Counted from the stretch's first letter, positions 1 through 10,779 are shown. The stretch: DNA of 64,000 nucleotides from Gonocerus acuteangulatus (GCA_946811695.1 OX328123.1:10177698-10241697); one strand, 5' to 3'. The notes: generated from the letters alone by a model not told the origin. Program-made: numbers and translations.

Positions 1-448
1 AAATTAGCGGAGAGGTATCAGCTTTTAGCGCGCGCTAACGTTTGCCCAACTCTGCTCTTCGACTGTTACAATAGCTGATACCTTCTAGAGTAGCCTGCAG
101 TAGTTCGTAATCAAGATTGACATTTTTGCCATATATTTCTGCAAGTTTTCGATTAGTTCGTAACTGGTGTCTTGGGATATTCATATCAAATGAAATTTCT
201 GCACAGAATAAATAAGTTTACTCTCTGCTCTACATGCTTCACGCCATCAAGGCACCTCTTCAGGAGCTTATAACTATAAATATTTCTGGTCACATCGAAA
301 TGTAAAGATTTTAAATGGCAATCGGAGAATTGTCATAAATTTTAGATCATAAAGCTATACAGCATGTAACAAATATTAGCAAAACACCCCTAATATATGA
401 CGCTTTCTTAAATGGACATTTATTTGACAATGTATTAAGAGTGGGTAT
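1..448. other. no recognisable feature
   Basis: This stretch is AT-rich, unique-looking sequence. I see no long frame, RNA gene or repeat shared with the rest of the window. Confidence 0.5.
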
Positions 449-797
449 CAGTCCCGTAACAGGCCACGAGGGCCCTAAGGGGCAGATACTGTAGAGTTAT
501 CTGATTCATGACCAGTGCCGTGTGTTAAGGCACATTAGGGCGATAGTGTGGTCACTACTATGCTCCGGCCACCTGATTTCCCCCTTGCTGCTTCGACTGC
601 TAGAGTCATTAGCGCCAAGGTACCCATTAATAAATTAATTAAAGGCTGGGTTTCCTTAGGGGCGGTCAGGGAGGCCGAATGCAACCCATGAACGAAGACA
701 CTAGATGAAAAAATCATAAGTGCTTGCTCGGGATTTGAACTCAGGTCCTCCAGCATATGAGTCCAGTGCTCTACCACTGAGCAAACCTCGCCCCCAA
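449..797 (-). mobile_element. SINE-A, tRNA-derived SINE, near full length
   Basis: Read on the minus strand, the head (about 797-720) is tRNA-like. It has an A-box-like GCTCAGTGGTAGAGCA and a B-box-like GAGTTCAAATCCCGAGCA. The body that follows is shared with the copies at 19.6 kb, 40.8 kb and 62.5 kb. The 3' end reads GTTACGGGACTGATACCC, and this copy lacks the T-tract found in the others. The open frame across 535-777 is an accident of the SINE body and is not a gene. Confidence 0.85.
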
Positions 798-1639
798 TAA
801 TAGATAAAGAAAGAATAATTTTAAGTAATAATTAAACAAAAAAATTGTTATAGCAAAAAACTATAAAAATTCAGTTAATAAAAACTGAAATCATTTCAAA
901 TGAGATGATCTAAATAAATATCAATAAGTCAGTAATAATTGGTGTTGATAGAAAAGACAATTAATGATATGGAACATAATTATATTGATTATTTGATTTT
1001 ATATAGTTCATCTTATTTGAAACGTTAATTTCAGCGGTTTTTTTTTTATTATATAATAACACTTCACAAAAAGAGGTTATATTACTTGTGTGAAGTATGC
1101 GAGGAGTACGGTCAAGATCAGAGGAGATGTAGGTGGATGTCAAAGCATTCGGAATCTGTGACCTGACCACGCCCCTAGAACCAGGTGAAGGCTGTATATG
1201 ACAATATAGCCTTCACAATGACAGCTCACAATTCCTTGTAAACTCTCAATTTATTGAATTCCAATTTAAATGCTAAGCGGGAAAAAATAGTTGTTGTCTT
1301 GGAAATTCCTAGGTCGAATATAGGACTTATGGTTATTGCCTGCATCATATCTAGGCTAAATTAACATGCTAAATGTGTTTGGAATAAATAGGAATTATTG
1401 TTTTAAAAAAAACACGGTCCGGTTAAAATTAAAATTTATATAACTAATTGTATGCCGGCTAAAATTATGACATTGTTCATTTTAATCTGTGTATACCAGT
1501 TTTGCAATTAAATAGTTTTAATTTAAAAATCCATACATTTAATAAAATTCTAACCGATCGCTGTCTATACATGGAATATATAGGGAGGAAAATATTATTG
1601 TGGCCTTTATCAATGCAATAGTACCCAAAAACAACGATT
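798..1639. other. AT-rich intergenic DNA with one hairpin
   Basis: I recognise no gene. A hairpin lies at 1185-1216: GTGAAGGCT pairs with AGCCTTCAC, followed by TATAT/ATATA with one bulged base. The rest looks unique. Confidence 0.4.
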
Positions 1640-2122
1640 TTTAGAATTTTTGCCAGTTTGTCTGTTCCGTCAGTAACGGCTTATCCGAATCAGTTGCGGT
1701 TTTCACTAATATATTTTGATAAGCTTCACTTAACATTTAGTGTTTTATGTCAATCGGTTCATAAATAAAAACGTTATTCCACTGTTAAGAATTATGTCGA
1801 ATATTTCATGAACTATCGTTACCTCGATACACACCAGAGTTTTTTGTTTTTTCGTCACAAAACTTGTTGTATAGTATTCCCCCAGCAAATGATTGAACGA
1901 GTTCGAAAACCAGCAAAATCAGTTCATTTGGAGGGAGGGGGGGGGGGGGGGTACTCCGGATCAAAAGTAGTTATTCGCCCATACTGGCCGTAATTATTGT
2001 TGTATTGTAACGAAACTCGGTATTCGTTGTGGATATTAAAATATTAATAGACAAATATTTTGTAAAAATAAAGTAAATCGGTTCACTATCCACGCGGACG
2101 AAGTCGCGGGCACAGCTAGTAT
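1640..2122 (+). mobile_element. Lep1/Helentron-like non-autonomous element, 3' half
   Basis: The sequence contains the same internal unit found in the D elements at 12.4-13.0 kb and 37.3-37.9 kb: a CGGTTCA-like block, a poly-G tract (1931-1950), ACTCCGGA, and an ACGAAACTCGGTATTCGT block. It ends at about 2120 with a GC hairpin, CGCGGACGAAGTCGCGG, and then GCACAGCTAGT. That 3' end is the type known from Lep1-like non-autonomous Helentron/Helitron repeats of insects. The 5' boundary is not clear. Confidence 0.65.
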
Positions 2123-2754
2123 AATAATATATATATGATTATTATCATAAAGATATGATAAGTATTAAGCTCTATCGCCCTTTTCGGGTCTCTCAAAGCA
2201 TTCCCTAGTCTTAAACGAGACACAATCAGTATTTCTAGTTTTTCACGTGTTAAGTTGTTCATTGAAATCTGAATTTACAAATGGAGAAACCGTCAAAAAA
2301 TATCCTCAGAATTTCGAGCATCCAGAATTGAACTTTTCCGGCAATCTGAACGGGCTACAGTAATTCACTGATTGTGAAATTAATTTTAAAAATTTATACG
2401 CTAATTACAAATATGGACGCGCTTGCTGAATCAATAAATTAATAAAATTAAGAAGGAGGTTAATTATAAATAAACTAAAATTCGGCAATATGTCTCCTGT
2501 CAGTTTTAAGAACCTGTTAGCAATACAGATCCATCCATATTCTATCAATTAATTCCGGAGTAAATTATTACCCTGTGAATTTATGTATCTATTGTATGCA
2601 AATCTATCTGATGAAAACAAATGTTCACTTAATATTGTCAATTGATTAAGTCGATGAATACAATCGCCCTATTAAATTAATAAATCATAGAAATTACTTA
2701 AATGTTTTCATAATTAGTAATAACATTCTTTTTTCTTATCTTATCTTATGAAGA
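2123..2754. other. no recognisable feature
   Basis: AT-rich sequence without a supported gene or a repeat I can match inside the window. Confidence 0.4.
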
Positions 2755-2865
2755 AGTAATAGATAACCTAATATAGTAATAGATAACCTGTAACTACCGA
2801 AATCACTTTTTAAAATGACGACAGATACTTCAAAGTAACTGGATGTGATCATCGTTAAAAGACCC
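2755..2865. mobile_element. degraded terminal fragment of long-TIR element J
   Basis: The end reads CTTCAAAGTAACTGGATGTG and then AAAAGACCC. This matches the right terminus of the J elements at 25.0 kb and 26.05 kb. The TAGTAATAGATAACC block upstream also matches their subterminal sequence. No opposite end was found. Confidence 0.5.
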
Positions 2866-2965
2866 TTTGTAATTTACGAAAAGGAGTTGATTAACATGAT
2901 AACTTCTTTCCGTTTCGCTCGCGAATTATATTTATTTTCTGTTATTTATATAAATTTATTGTACT

Positions 2966-4159
2966 TTTAGCGCGGTTCCTCCCTCCCCCATAGGGAGGAA
3001 CCCCGCTTATAAGGTTGATCTCATGACGCAATCCGGAAGTGCCGACTAGAAAATTTTGCGTTTCAGAACCCCTAGAGACCGAAAATGATAGTGGTTAAAA
3101 TTTGTATATATATTTATATATTTGTCTGTTCGCTCTGTAGCTCCCAGACGAATGGTCCGATTTTGATGTAATTTGGTACAAAAATCTTTCGTCTAATTTG
3201 AAAGGTCAAGTTCGTTAACCAGCAAAATCCGCCTACTGTAAGATGGCGTTTGGGGCGAAATTCGCGCAAAAAAAGAAATCGTAACGCTTACGTTTTTGAG
3301 TTCATAAGCTCGTAAGTACTCGTTTTATATGCGTCTTGGGCTAGGAAAACGAATGAAACCATTTTCAAGGCGATAGCTTTAACCGTTTTCGAGCAAATTG
3401 GAAAAATAGTTTTTGAACACCGTTTTTGGTTTGGGTACTTAGAATCATGGGATTCAGTTGAAACATTTTCTACATGATCTACTTTCAGGAAAACTAATAT
3501 GTTGAAATTTTGGTTACGTTTGGAGTAAAGGAAGGGTTAGAATAAAATATTTTATTAACAGACATAAAAAGTTTTGGTAACTTTGTTTACATTCCCTTAT
3601 ATCTCGAAAAAGGTTGAGAATCTTGGTAAACGGAAGAATACCATTAGAAAGCTTATTAAATGCTCTATAAAAAAGGTTCTAATGAAAGTTTTGATTAGGC
3701 GATGTCAATCGGAGAGATAAGAGCTTAAAACTTTAAAGTAACTGATTTCGCTTATTCGAACTGTTCTTTTTGTCTGTTTTTTATTCCTTGTTATTTTTTA
3801 ATTTCTTATTGTTGGATAATGTATTTGAAAACAAAACAGGTTAAGAAAAATAAGAAAAACAATCTAATGTTAGAGATATAGAGTTCCAAGATTCCAAGAC
3901 CTTGTAACTAGCGGGACCGTTTCTAGTGTTAGCCGACCCTTCCAGGTAAGATCGTAAATCAAGACCTTTCAAGACTTTACTACACACAGGAATGGCGTTA
4001 GTGACCTTAAGGGTCGTCACGCCATTATAATAATTAATTAAAAAAAAAAAGACTGGTGGAACCAAAATAATAACTGCTTGTATTTTTATCTGTAATTAGA
4101 CTAGGGATATGAACGGAACCGCGCTAAGACTATGCAGTTCCTGCGAAACGGACTTTTCA
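2966..4159 (+). mobile_element. family E, DINE-1/Helentron-like non-autonomous element
   Basis: The element starts AGCGCGGTTCC (2969), followed at once by the local complement GGGAGGAACC (2993-3002), which makes a 5' hairpin. A short (TA)-rich tract lies at 3103-3125. A recurrent block with CGATTTTGATG and AATTTGGTAC follows. Near the 3' end GGAACCGCGCTA (4115-4126) is a subterminal inverted copy of the 5' start, then GTTCCTGCGAAACGGAC. T-tracts of four bases flank both ends. The architecture (subterminal inverted repeats, 5' palindrome, central microsatellite, T-tract insertion) is that of DINE-1/Helentron-associated elements. There is no coding capacity. The frame at 3841-4065 is incidental. 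Confidence 0.75.
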
Positions 4160-4542
4160 TTTAGTTTAAATATTATATCATTAAAGAACAAATAGCCTTT
4201 GGGGTGATTATATGATTCGATAAATGATATAAATCAGTCGAATATTCATGAACTAAAATAGCAAACTTGTTTTTTGAGCAGTGTTATTATTTTATTATTA
4301 TTTTTTTTTCTTGCATCTGGATAAAGCGAACTGGCTTCCGAGAGGTTGCTGAGCAGTTTTAATTTACGTTCCACCATTAGTTTAAATCAAGATTTTTATC
4401 TCTCAATAAATGGATCCCTGATAGTACAGGAATTAAGAGTCCGGGACACTTGCTTGACGTAACGGTTTGAAAGCAGGTAAAGAAATATACATGAATCCAC
4501 ATAAAATTTATTACATTTTTTATTAAAGACTATTTATGAGAT
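4160..4542. other. no recognisable feature
   Basis: AT-rich spacer with nothing I can identify. Confidence 0.4.
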
Positions 4543-4760
4543 AGTAGAGTTTACTGGGGTCTCCCGTGGTCTAATGGCTAGCGCCTTGGATTCATAAGCG
4601 GGAGATGGTGGGTTCGATTCCCAACCTTCGGCAGGAATTTTATCATCCCACGGCTCACTGGTAAAATTCCTCGCTGCACCCTGGATGTCGGCGCTAATGA
4701 CCTAGATGTAGATGCGCCGTAAAAAAAAAAAATAAAAAAAAAAAAAAAGTAGAGTTTACT
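4543..4760 (+). mobile_element. SINE-B, tRNA-Glu-like head, intact with target duplication
   Basis: The body runs from 4556 to about 4747. The head has A-box-like TGGTCTAATGGCTAG and B-box-like GGTTCGATTCCC, which resembles tRNA-Glu. The 3' end carries the hairpin CGGCGC...GCGCCG followed by an A-rich tail. The flanking direct repeat AGTAGAGTTTACT occurs at 4543-4555 and 4748-4760. This is a 13-bp target-site duplication, so the insertion is complete and fairly recent. Confidence 0.93.
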
Positions 4761-5098
4761 CTAGTCTTGATTATTATTTTATGACTTTTAATTCATACTC
4801 TTCGATTATATTATATGATGGGCATAGCACCGTGCTAATAAGGTGTTGAATCGTTGCGGGGAAAAAAATATGAAATTTTTTTTTTTTTTTCATAAATTAT
4901 ACCTCGAATTATCGTCACGCTATAAATATACAGGGTCTAATAGCAAGAAAATAAGTTAATTAAACAATAACTATTGCAAGTAATTAACTTGACATTTTCT
5001 CACACAATTACCGAGTAAGGAGTGAGGTTTCTCTACACAATTTTCGGCCTTTATTATTCCCACCACAATCCCATCCAGAAAATAAATATACATAAATA
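4761..5098. other. no recognisable feature
   Basis: AT-rich spacer ending in the TA (5097-5098) that flanks the next element. Confidence 0.4.
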
Positions 5099-5147
5099 CA
5101 GGATGGTCACGAAGTAAATCGCCATACTTGAAGGGCGTGTACTCTGA

Positions 5148-6600
5148 CTAAAGTGTCGTTGAATGCCACAAAGGAGAAATTTTTACTTGCCTTATTTACC
5201 TAGATATAGGCGTTTCCATGTCTTTTGTGTAAACGCAAGCTTTTGACCATTTTCCTGCTATTTGTCGTTCACGCCATAGGGGAAATTTAATTCTGATGAC
5301 ATTTTCAAAGTCTGCAGCAAATTTCCTATTGCATCTCATTTACCTCGTGGAAAAATGTCTCAAGCCAAAATTCATAGCAGCCAACAAAACAAATAACATA
5401 TCACGAAATAAAGGTTTTTTCCTTTTCAATGATCCAATGAGCTAATTATTGAACGCCAAAATGTTTTCCTTATTATTTTTTTTTTGTTTTAACTGACCAA
5501 AATTTACCCATGCAAAGCAGCCTCTTTGGCGTTCACCGTTTACTAACACATTAGCCATGGTAATGAAATAATGCAACTTTTCCGAGAGCCCCATCTACCT
5601 AACAGTGGATTATTAAAATCGGTTAAGATATAGAAGCTGTACACCTTTTTGAAACACAATATGTAAGTTGGCGCCATTTTGCTTCGTCGGTCCGAAATCG
5701 GTCTAGAAACAAACAAGTTTGAATGGCCAAGAATCGGTGGCCATTGCATTGGATCGAGTCGGGACCAATGTAGGCACCTCCATTGAGATGCATGTGTTTG
5801 TTTTTCTTCCGACAGTCGGTGGCTATCGGATCGGATCGGAACGGGTCCAGTGTAGATGCCCCCTAAAGTTTAGATGAATGCCACCAAAGAGAAATGTTTA
5901 CTTGTATTTTTCCCCTAGATATAGGCGTTTCCGTGTCTTCTGTGTAAACGCTAGCTTCTGACCATTTATGTGCTATTTGTCGTTCACGCCAAAGGGAAAA
6001 TTTAATTCTGATGACATTTTCAAATTCTGCGTCAAATTTCCTATAAGATCTCATCTATCTTGTGCAAACATTTCACAAACCAATTTCAGAGCAGTTACCC
6101 AAATAAATAACTTATCACGAAATAAAGGCTTTTTATTTTTAATGATCCACTGTTAGGTAGATGGGACTCTCGGAAAAGTTGCATTATTTCATTACCATGG
6201 CTAATGTGTTAGTAAACAGTGAACGCCAAAGAGGCTGCTTTGCATGGGTAAATTGTGGTCAGTTAAAACAAAAAAAATTAATAAGGAAAACATTTTGGCG
6301 TTCAATAATTAACTCATTGGATCATTGAAAAGGAAAAAACCATTATTTCGTGATATGTTATTTGTTTTGTTGGCTGCTATGAATTTGACTTGAGACATTT
6401 TTCCACAAGGTAAATGAGATGCAATAGGAAATTTGATGCAGAATTTGAAAATGTCATCAGAATTAAATTTTCCCTTTGGCGTGAACGACAAATAACACAT
6501 AAATGGTCAGAAGCTAGCGTTTACACAGAAGACACGGAAACGTCTATATCTAGGGAAAAAATACAAGTAAACATTTCTCTTTGGTGGCATTCATCTAAAC
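5148..6600. repeat. three-copy direct and inverted repeat block
   Basis: A segment of about 270-300 bp beginning GAATGCCAC is present three times: direct at 5165-5430 and 5876-6145, and inverted at 6340-6597. A second segment containing CCATGGTAATGAAATAATGC at 5462-5607 is repeated inverted at 6145-6307. Short open frames on both strands (5863-6054, 5968-6156, 6309-6500, 6414-6605) are translations of the same repeat and do not indicate a gene. Confidence 0.75.
5609..5863 (+). mobile_element. truncated PIF/Harbinger-like MITE (family H)
   Basis: The right end GGGTCCAGTGTAGATGCCCC is followed by TAA (5864-5866). The body shares TTGGCGCCATTTTGCTTCG and the GGATCGGATCGG-type repeats with the complete copies at 6605-7275 and 20579-21261. 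The left half is missing. Confidence 0.7.
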
Positions 6601-6604
6601 TTTA

Positions 6605-7275
6605 GGGGGCATCTACACTGGACCCGTTCCGATCCGATCCGATAGCCACCGACTTTCGGAAGAAAAACAAACACATGCATCTCAATGGAAGTGCCTACAT
6701 TGGTCCCGACTCGATCCAATCCAACGGCCACCGATTCTTGGCCATTCAAACTTGTTTGTTTCTAGACCGATTTCGGACCGACGAAGCAAAATGGCGCCAA
6801 CCCACATATTGTGTTTCAAAAAGGTCTACAGGTTCTAAATCTTAACCGATTTTAATGCATTTTTTTCTTTTTATATGAAAGGAAATAACATTTAGAACAA
6901 CTTTGTCAATTCATATTTTTGTTTTTTGTTTCCCTTGTTTATTAAATTGCGTGAAAATATGTTTATAACCATCGAACGTCTATAACCTTCCAATGCTTAT
7001 AACATTCTAGTTACCTTACTTATAAATAATTTACTCCAATGCTTCTCTTATCTCCAACATTCAACCTAGTCTATGCTTATTAGGTGGTATTTCTTAACTT
7101 AATCACTGATTTTCACTGCACTACGAGGTTATTACTGACGAGCTGTAACTAAATCGGATCGGATCGGGTCGAGACCAATGTAGGCACTCACGTCTGCCAC
7201 TGTTGGCCGTTGTCGATCAAACGAAATCGGATCGGATCGGATCGGGAGAAATACGGGTCCAATGTAGGCGCAGCC
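6605..7275 (-). mobile_element. PIF/Harbinger-like MITE (family H), complete
   Basis: The termini are GGGGGCATCTACACTGGACC on the left and GGGTCCAATGTAGGCGCAGCC on the right, which are imperfect inverted repeats. TTA flanks both ends (6602-6604 and 7276-7278). A 3-bp TTA/TAA duplication with G-rich termini is diagnostic of PIF/Harbinger. Subterminal GATCG/GATCC runs make further hairpins. The element is 671 bp and non-coding. Confidence 0.8.
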
Positions 7276-7330
7276 TTAGTCGGCGTACTCACCCTTCAAG
7301 TATGGCGATTTCCTTCGGGACCACCCTGTA

Positions 7331-7911
7331 TACATATATTGTTATCAGTACTCACAATGTCCATTTCTGTTTTTGTTAATATTGAAGGCCTACGATTTCA
7401 GGTGTTGGTAATAAAAACATTATCATAAATGTCAAAAATACAGTGACACCTAAATACTTGCATAATACGGTTCCACCTATTGGTGAAGTGAAATTACAGG
7501 TTGGTGGCGAGTTTGGAACTGGGTGTTGAGATATTGGACGCAGAGAAATGCGGGGTCTAGAGAAATATCGACCGAAAGCAAGAAACCGTTTCAATATCCC
7601 TGAATAAATCATGACTAGCTGGATATACAATTAAGTTTCAATTTCATTACAGCAGCGCCTTTATGTCGTACCTTATGTAAATAACTGCTTAATGCTGTTG
7701 GTCTATAAATCTAAGGGGGGATTGGCACGGGAGAAAACTGTTGAAATGGAAGATAGACTGGTCAGAGGAAGAACGGAGTTCTATAAGGCGACGCGCAGTG
7801 GTTCCAAACGCTTGATTTTGGGAAAAAAAACAATTCTATAGAATAATTATTTTGGAAGATAAACGGGGTTTATATTACGAAAACCGTCATAAACGGTATT
7901 CAATTAAAAAA
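7331..7911. other. no recognisable feature
   Basis: The frame on the minus strand at 7376-7630 has no recognisable family. I see no other structure. Confidence 0.35.
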
Positions 7912-8844
7912 AAAGAAGTCCGACTCGCAGGAACTGCATCATCTTAGCGCGGTTCCGTTCTTAATCCTAATGCTGGAGAGGTTGACAGAAACAGTTATAT
8001 TTTTGGTTAGACCTTTCATGAAATAATTAATGATCCCAAATGGGTCACCGTTGCAAGGGTCTATACCTCTTACCTTGTGAAGGTTCGCTCTAGAAACACA
8101 CTACTTACTGTTTCTTATTTTCTTTTACTATAATACTAATTTTACAGATAAATTCAATTAAAAAAAATCCATGAAAATGTGATTTGAACAAAGAAAAAAA
8201 ACCGTTCAAAGAACAAAAAAAAGCAAACACATTTGAAGATTTAAGCACTTATTTCTCCGATTGACATCGCCTAATCGAAAATTGCTTCAGAATTTTTTTT
8301 TTGTAGAGCATTTAGTAAGCTTTCGAATGGTAAAGATCCGCTTAAGAAGATTCCAAACTGTTTTCGTGGTAGTAAGGAAAATATACGAAGTGCTCAAAAC
8401 TTTTCATGTCTGTTAATAAAATATTTTATTCTAATCCTTCCTTAACTCCAAACGTAACCAAAATATAATCATGTTTGTTTATATGAATTTCAAACATGCA
8501 GCAATTTTTTAAACTGAATCCCATAATTCTAAGTACCCAAACCAAAAACGCATTTCAACAACTATTTTAACGGTTAAACTATTAAAACGGTTAAAGCTAT
8601 CGCCTTAAAAATAGTTTCATTCGTTTCCCTAGGCCAAGAAGCATATAAAACGAGTACTTGCAAGCATATAAAGTAAGCGCAACGATTTTTTCGCACGAAT
8701 TTCACTTCAAAAACCATGTTCCTGAGGCGGATTCTGCTGGTTAACGAACTGGACCTTTCAAATTAGACGATAGATTTATGTACCAAATTTCATCAAAATC
8801 GGACCATTTTTGAGGCGTCCAGATCGCGAACAGACGAATGTATA

Positions 8845-8912
<68 letters not shown>

Positions 8913-9053
8913 AATTTGAACCCCCGTTATTTTCGGACTCTAGGGGTTCTGAAACGCAAAATTTTCTAGTCGGCACTTCTGGATTGCGTCATGAGGTCAA
9001 CCTTTTAAGCGGGGTTCCTCTCTATGGAAAGAGGGAGGAACAGCGCTAAAAAG
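7912..9053 (-). mobile_element. family E, DINE-1/Helentron-like element, complete
   Basis: This is the inverse orientation of the 2.97-kb copy. The 3' end lies on the left (GTCCGACTCGCAGGAACTGC, 7919-7938, then TAGCGCGGTTCC). The 5' hairpin lies on the right, ending GGAGGAACAGCGCT at 9034-9047. It includes a (TA)n tract and the CATCAAAATCGGACCATTTT block, which is the reverse of the recurrent E motif. The element is about 1.14 kb and non-coding. Confidence 0.75.
8838..8901. repeat. (TA)n microsatellite
   Basis: Nearly pure TA repeat inside the family E element. It generates tyrosine/isoleucine frames on both strands that are not genes. Confidence 0.95.
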
Positions 9054-9594
9054 TCATGTTTTACTCAATTGGTAGAATTATGTATACTTCCAAATCAATT
9101 TTTGAGTGCTGAGTTGAATAAATTAACAACCAATGTAATATTGTTAACCCTTTGTTGATGTGATGCCTGCAGGCATCATATTATATTTTACACTTCCAGA
9201 GCACTATGTCGAGTTTTTTTTTTTTCCTGTAAGCATCAACAAGTGTCAAAGGGACTGGAAGATTTTGAACAGTGTACTTTGTTCCCAAAAAGGAATAAAC
9301 AAGTCAATGTTGACAAAACCAGGAGTCAACCCGAGGGGACCCGTTCACACCCGTTTCGCGAGGCCACAATACTATTAAAAACGTCCATTCTGGCTTAAAA
9401 AAAATCGTACTCCTTAGTACTAGTGGTGTACTTTACGAAATGAAAGTTTGTTTTATTGAAGTTTTATTTTTTGTAGCCAATTTTTGTGGTTGTTCATTTG
9501 TTTCCTGTTGGCACCATCATGCATCTGGTACTGAGATCTGAGCGATGGATCCCAGTATCTGATCGATAATAGGGTGAAGAGAAACAGATTTTTC

Positions 9595-10107
9595 ATATAA
9601 TCACAGCACCAGATGATAGTGAGGATAATGAAGATGTAGATGACAATGTTCTTTCTGAACCTCGGCGTATTTTCAGCCAATGTTTTAGAGGTAAATGGCG
9701 ACGATTTGAATGATCCCTTCTCAGATTTGAATGATTTGATTGAGGATGTACTGCCTGATGTATCCTCTTCAAGGATGCCTGGAGTAGACGTGGTGGTCGT
9801 GGTTACACGTCTTCCGGAGTTGCAGCCTTAGGGCTGTACCTCTGGGGGCGTGGCTGGATAGTGGTTCCCCCCTTTCCTCAGAGTCAGGCGTGCCAGGGGA
9901 TTGGCCCGGGCAGGTAAAGGTTGGAAGCCGTATACTGCTCGTGGTTTGATCCTGGTATCTCCTTTCACTCTGCCTGATGTATCTCAGAAGATGAGATGCA
10001 GGATGGAAAACTGCAAGAACCAAACTTGTGGTTACTGTGATGATAAATGTGAACTTTATTTGTGTTTAACTAAAGGCAAATCAAGTTTCAAGGATTACCA
10101 TTTGTGA
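9595..10107 (+). pseudogene. piggyBac-type transposase remnant: acidic N-terminus and cysteine-rich C-terminus
   Basis: Two pieces of a piggyBac-type transposase survive. The first (about 9595-9700) encodes an acidic stretch with DDSEDNEDVDD, like the Asp/Glu-rich N-termini of these proteins, and then a stop. The second (about 9961-10107) ends with a cysteine-rich zinc-binding tail: CRMENCKNQTCGYCDDKC, then CLTKGKSSFKDYHL and a stop. The spacing of Cys pairs and the final Phe-x-x-Tyr-His fit the C-terminal domain that binds piggyBac ends. The catalytic DDD core is absent, so this is an internally deleted, non-functional copy. The middle part (9700-9960) is out of frame and GC-richer than its surroundings. 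Confidence 0.65.
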
Positions 10108-10251
10108 TTTTGATGAAAAGAGAAGAGAGTTATTTTTAACTTTAACTCATAAATTCTTTATATTTTTCAATAAATGTAAATGCTTAAACATGTTCATTCC
10201 TAGTAATGGTTAAGTCCTTTCTCATAAAAGACAACTTAGTTTTATTAGATT

Positions 10252-10359
10252 GTGCTAACATACGGTTGAGTGCTAACATACGGTTGAGTGCTAACATACG
10301 GTTGAGTGCTAACATACGGTTGAGTGCTAACATACGGTTGAGTGCTAACATACGGTTGA
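10252..10359. repeat. 18-bp minisatellite, six copies
   Basis: The unit GTGCTAACATACGGTTGA repeats six times without change. Because 18 is a multiple of three it gives six-residue repeats in overlapping frames on both strands; these are not genes. The perfect identity implies recent expansion. Confidence 0.95.
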
Positions 10360-10779
10360 GTGCAGCGATGAAATATACAGGACAGCAACTTCAAAACATG
10401 CACTATCAGGTAAAACTGAGCGGAGAGCATAGCTAAGTACCGCTTTATTTTCTACACCAAATAAACTAAAGATAATTTAGTTTCATTACAGATAACTTCA
10501 CAACCTAAAAGCAACAAGATCATGGTACATTTTGGTAAAAAGAAAAAATCTATTAAAACCTACATGAGACCTCCTGGGTAATACCAATTTTTCCGGAATA
10601 AAATAAGTGGTATAAAATATTATTTAACCTTTCACTAAAAACTGTGAGATTTTTACCTGGTGAGAAAACGGTCAACAAAAAGGTGTTTTATGATAAGAAC
10701 TATTAATAAAATGGAAAAGCAATATTCTACAACTAATCTACTATATATTTGTCAAATACTACTCACTCACTGACCTATC

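Larger units (their letters stand above)
5099..7328. mobile_element. 2.2-kb TIR element with nested inverted repeats
   Basis: The left end CAGGATGGTCACGAAG and the right end (reverse complement CAGGGTGGTCCCGAAG) are imperfect terminal inverted repeats of about 55 bp. They share AAATCGCCATACTTGAAGGG. Both ends abut a TA dinucleotide (5097-5098 and 7329-7330), as expected for a Tc1/mariner-type insertion. The inside is almost wholly made of other repeats (see 5148-6600, 5609-5863 and 6605-7275). No transposase is visible. Confidence 0.7.
9144..10690 (+). mobile_element. piggyBac-like element relic
   Basis: The left end reads TTAACCCTTTGTTGATG (9144-9160), which is TTAA plus a CCCTTT terminus typical of piggyBac elements. 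An 18-bp perfect palindrome TGATGCCTGCAGGCATCA follows (9161-9178). Transposase remnants lie inside. The right end is uncertain: GGTCAACAAAAAGG near 10671-10684 could be a degraded inverted terminus. The outer right boundary is therefore tentative. Confidence 0.55.

Noticed and set aside
4556..4640. tRNA genes at the heads of SINE-A and SINE-B copies (also 18926, 19620, 36509, 40839)
   Set aside because: The A and B boxes are present, but the acceptor stem does not pair and each continues into a conserved SINE body with tail and target duplication.
5863..6605. Related 62-63-residue proteins on both strands with SLWRERQ and RKFDAEFENVIRIKF
   Set aside because: They derive from a 270-bp repeat present three times in two orientations inside a TIR element. 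Frames are open on both strands and no family is recognised.
8776..9049. Tyr/Ile-rich membrane-like proteins (also 17683-17892, 37944-38216, 46300-46533, 46626-46988)
   Set aside because: They arise from (TA)n tracts inside Helentron-like elements and include element sequence on each side.
10206..10436. Six-residue repeat proteins on both strands
   Set aside because: They are translations of a perfect 18-bp tandem repeat; equally open frames on both strands indicate repeat length, not coding.
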